From UBA9732 sp003456855 (lineage in GTDB: Bacteria > Spirochaetota > Spirochaetia > Sphaerochaetales > Sphaerochaetaceae), in assembly GCA_946626785.1 (NCBI GenBank), contig CAMOUY010000134.1, forward strand, positions 1 to 5,037: DNA of 5,037 nucleotides, read 5' to 3'. Within the stretch, counting starts at the first letter, position 1, and each line of letters starts with the position of its first letter. Below the pieces are notes generated by a model. The model did no database searches. It saw only the letters and a list, made by a program, of their open reading frames with translations, and was not told the DNA's origin. Of this stretch, positions 4,537 through 5,037 are shown in pieces. Position numbers and translations under genes: made by a program.

Positions 4537-5037
4537 TTCTGCTCCTTGACTGTGTATATCCTACCGAAGCGGTAGTAGAGGATGAATGCTATTGCGCAGA
4601 CTATCCAAGTGACAGGATAACACATCAGCACGGATTCGACAGTAGGATTATGCTGAGAAACCACAAGCAGCCAGATGGTTCTAAGTCCGACTATTCCAAA
4701 AACTGTGAAGAGTGTGGGGATCAGAGTCTTTCCTGTTCCTCTGATTGCACCTGAGAGTATCTCGACGAACAGGAAGGTGAAGTAGAACGGAGCAATGAGG
4801 TTTATCATCCTGACTCCGATTGAGATCACGTTCGGATCAGATACAAACAGCATATAGAAATACTTTGAGAACAGAAGCAGTACTGCCTCTGCTGTGAAGG
4901 TTGCTGTGAATCCTATGGCGAAGCTTGTCCTGACACCCTTCCTTGCACGGTCTATCAGTCCTGCACCATAGTTCTGGCCAACGAATGTGGTGGCTGCCAT
5001 GGCCTGGTCAGCGCCTACAAGTCCATAGAGAGGACCA
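4533..5037 (-). CDS. MATE-family multidrug/cation exporter, C-terminal part (5' end outside window)
   Basis: About 167 codons of a multi-pass inner-membrane transporter are present, and the reading frame stays open to the right edge of the window. The ATG at 5000 is internal. Family signatures are TTFVGQNYGAG (4993 downward), the hydrophobic segments that follow, and IRGTGKTLIPTLF (4743 downward), the GxxRGxGKT-type motif between C-terminal-bundle helices. It ends with a last membrane segment and a short charged tail, YRFGRIYTVKEQK. A full MATE protein is about 440-460 residues, so roughly 280 N-terminal residues lie beyond the window. The family exports drugs and other organic cations or metabolites using a Na+ or H+ gradient; the substrate cannot be read here. 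The TGA stop overlaps the start of the pseudouridine synthase gene by 4 nt (ATGA), so the two are probably co-translated. The functional link is unclear and may only be operon organisation. Confidence 0.9.
   Translation of the reverse strand, partial: GPLYGLVGADQAMAATTFVGQNYGAGLIDRARKGVRTSFAIGFTATFTAEAVLLLFSKYFYMLFVSDPNVISIGVRMINLIAPFYFTFLFVEILSGAIRGTGKTLIPTLFTVFGIVGLRTIWLLVVSQHNPTVESVLMCYPVTWIVCAIAFILYYRFGRIYTVKEQK

Noticed and set aside
1..5037. A novel defence, mobile or CRISPR-type system
   Set aside because: All substantial genes fall into recognisable housekeeping, metabolic or membrane families. There are no spaced direct repeats, transposase or integrase genes, or phage-like modules.

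Overview
The window is ordinary bacterial chromosome of moderate GC content with short intergenic gaps. Arg codons are mostly AGA/AGG, with many ATC, AAC and AAG codons. The gene mix suggests a gut- or rumen-type fermentative anaerobe: a gluconate 5-dehydrogenase-like SDR, a DUF975 membrane protein, a MATE exporter and an extended RluA-type pseudouridine synthase. A spirochaete (Sphaerochaeta-like) or a Firmicutes relative would both fit. The sequence alone does not decide this, and the lineage is inference.

Layout. Positions 1-332 (+) hold the C-terminal part of a short-chain dehydrogenase that looks like gluconate 5-dehydrogenase. Positions 333-413 are a compact control region in which a GC-stem/T-tract terminator carries a perfect TATAAT in its loop, with a -35-like TTGATA 18 bp upstream. 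Positions 414-3098 (+) form a tight three-gene unit: an FAA-hydrolase-family enzyme, a membrane-anchored class-3 lipase-like hydrolase, and a DUF975 multi-pass membrane protein whose Shine-Dalgarno overlaps the lipase stop codon. Positions 3099-3207 contain no gene, but hold a strong hairpin that can terminate both converging strands. Positions 3208-3290 (-) are a tRNA-Leu(CAA) gene with its own promoter at 3311-3339. Positions 3343-4536 (-) encode an RluA-family pseudouridine synthase with an N-terminal extension. It overlaps by 4 nt (ATGA) the 3' end of a MATE exporter gene (4533-5037, -) that runs off the window.

How the genes fit together. The SDR and FAA hydrolase probably both act on sugar acids or related keto-acids, although a terminator/promoter separates them. 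The lipase and DUF975 genes follow the hydrolase at 12-nt and about 9-nt spacing and appear to be co-transcribed; this does not show a shared pathway. On the other strand the MATE gene and the pseudouridine synthase look translationally coupled, and the tRNA follows as an independently promoted unit.

I found no CRISPR array, mobile element, phage gene or recognisably new multi-gene system. The observations most worth a second look are the terminator that hosts a promoter, the unusual base pairs in the tRNA-Leu, and the lipase/DUF975 pair.
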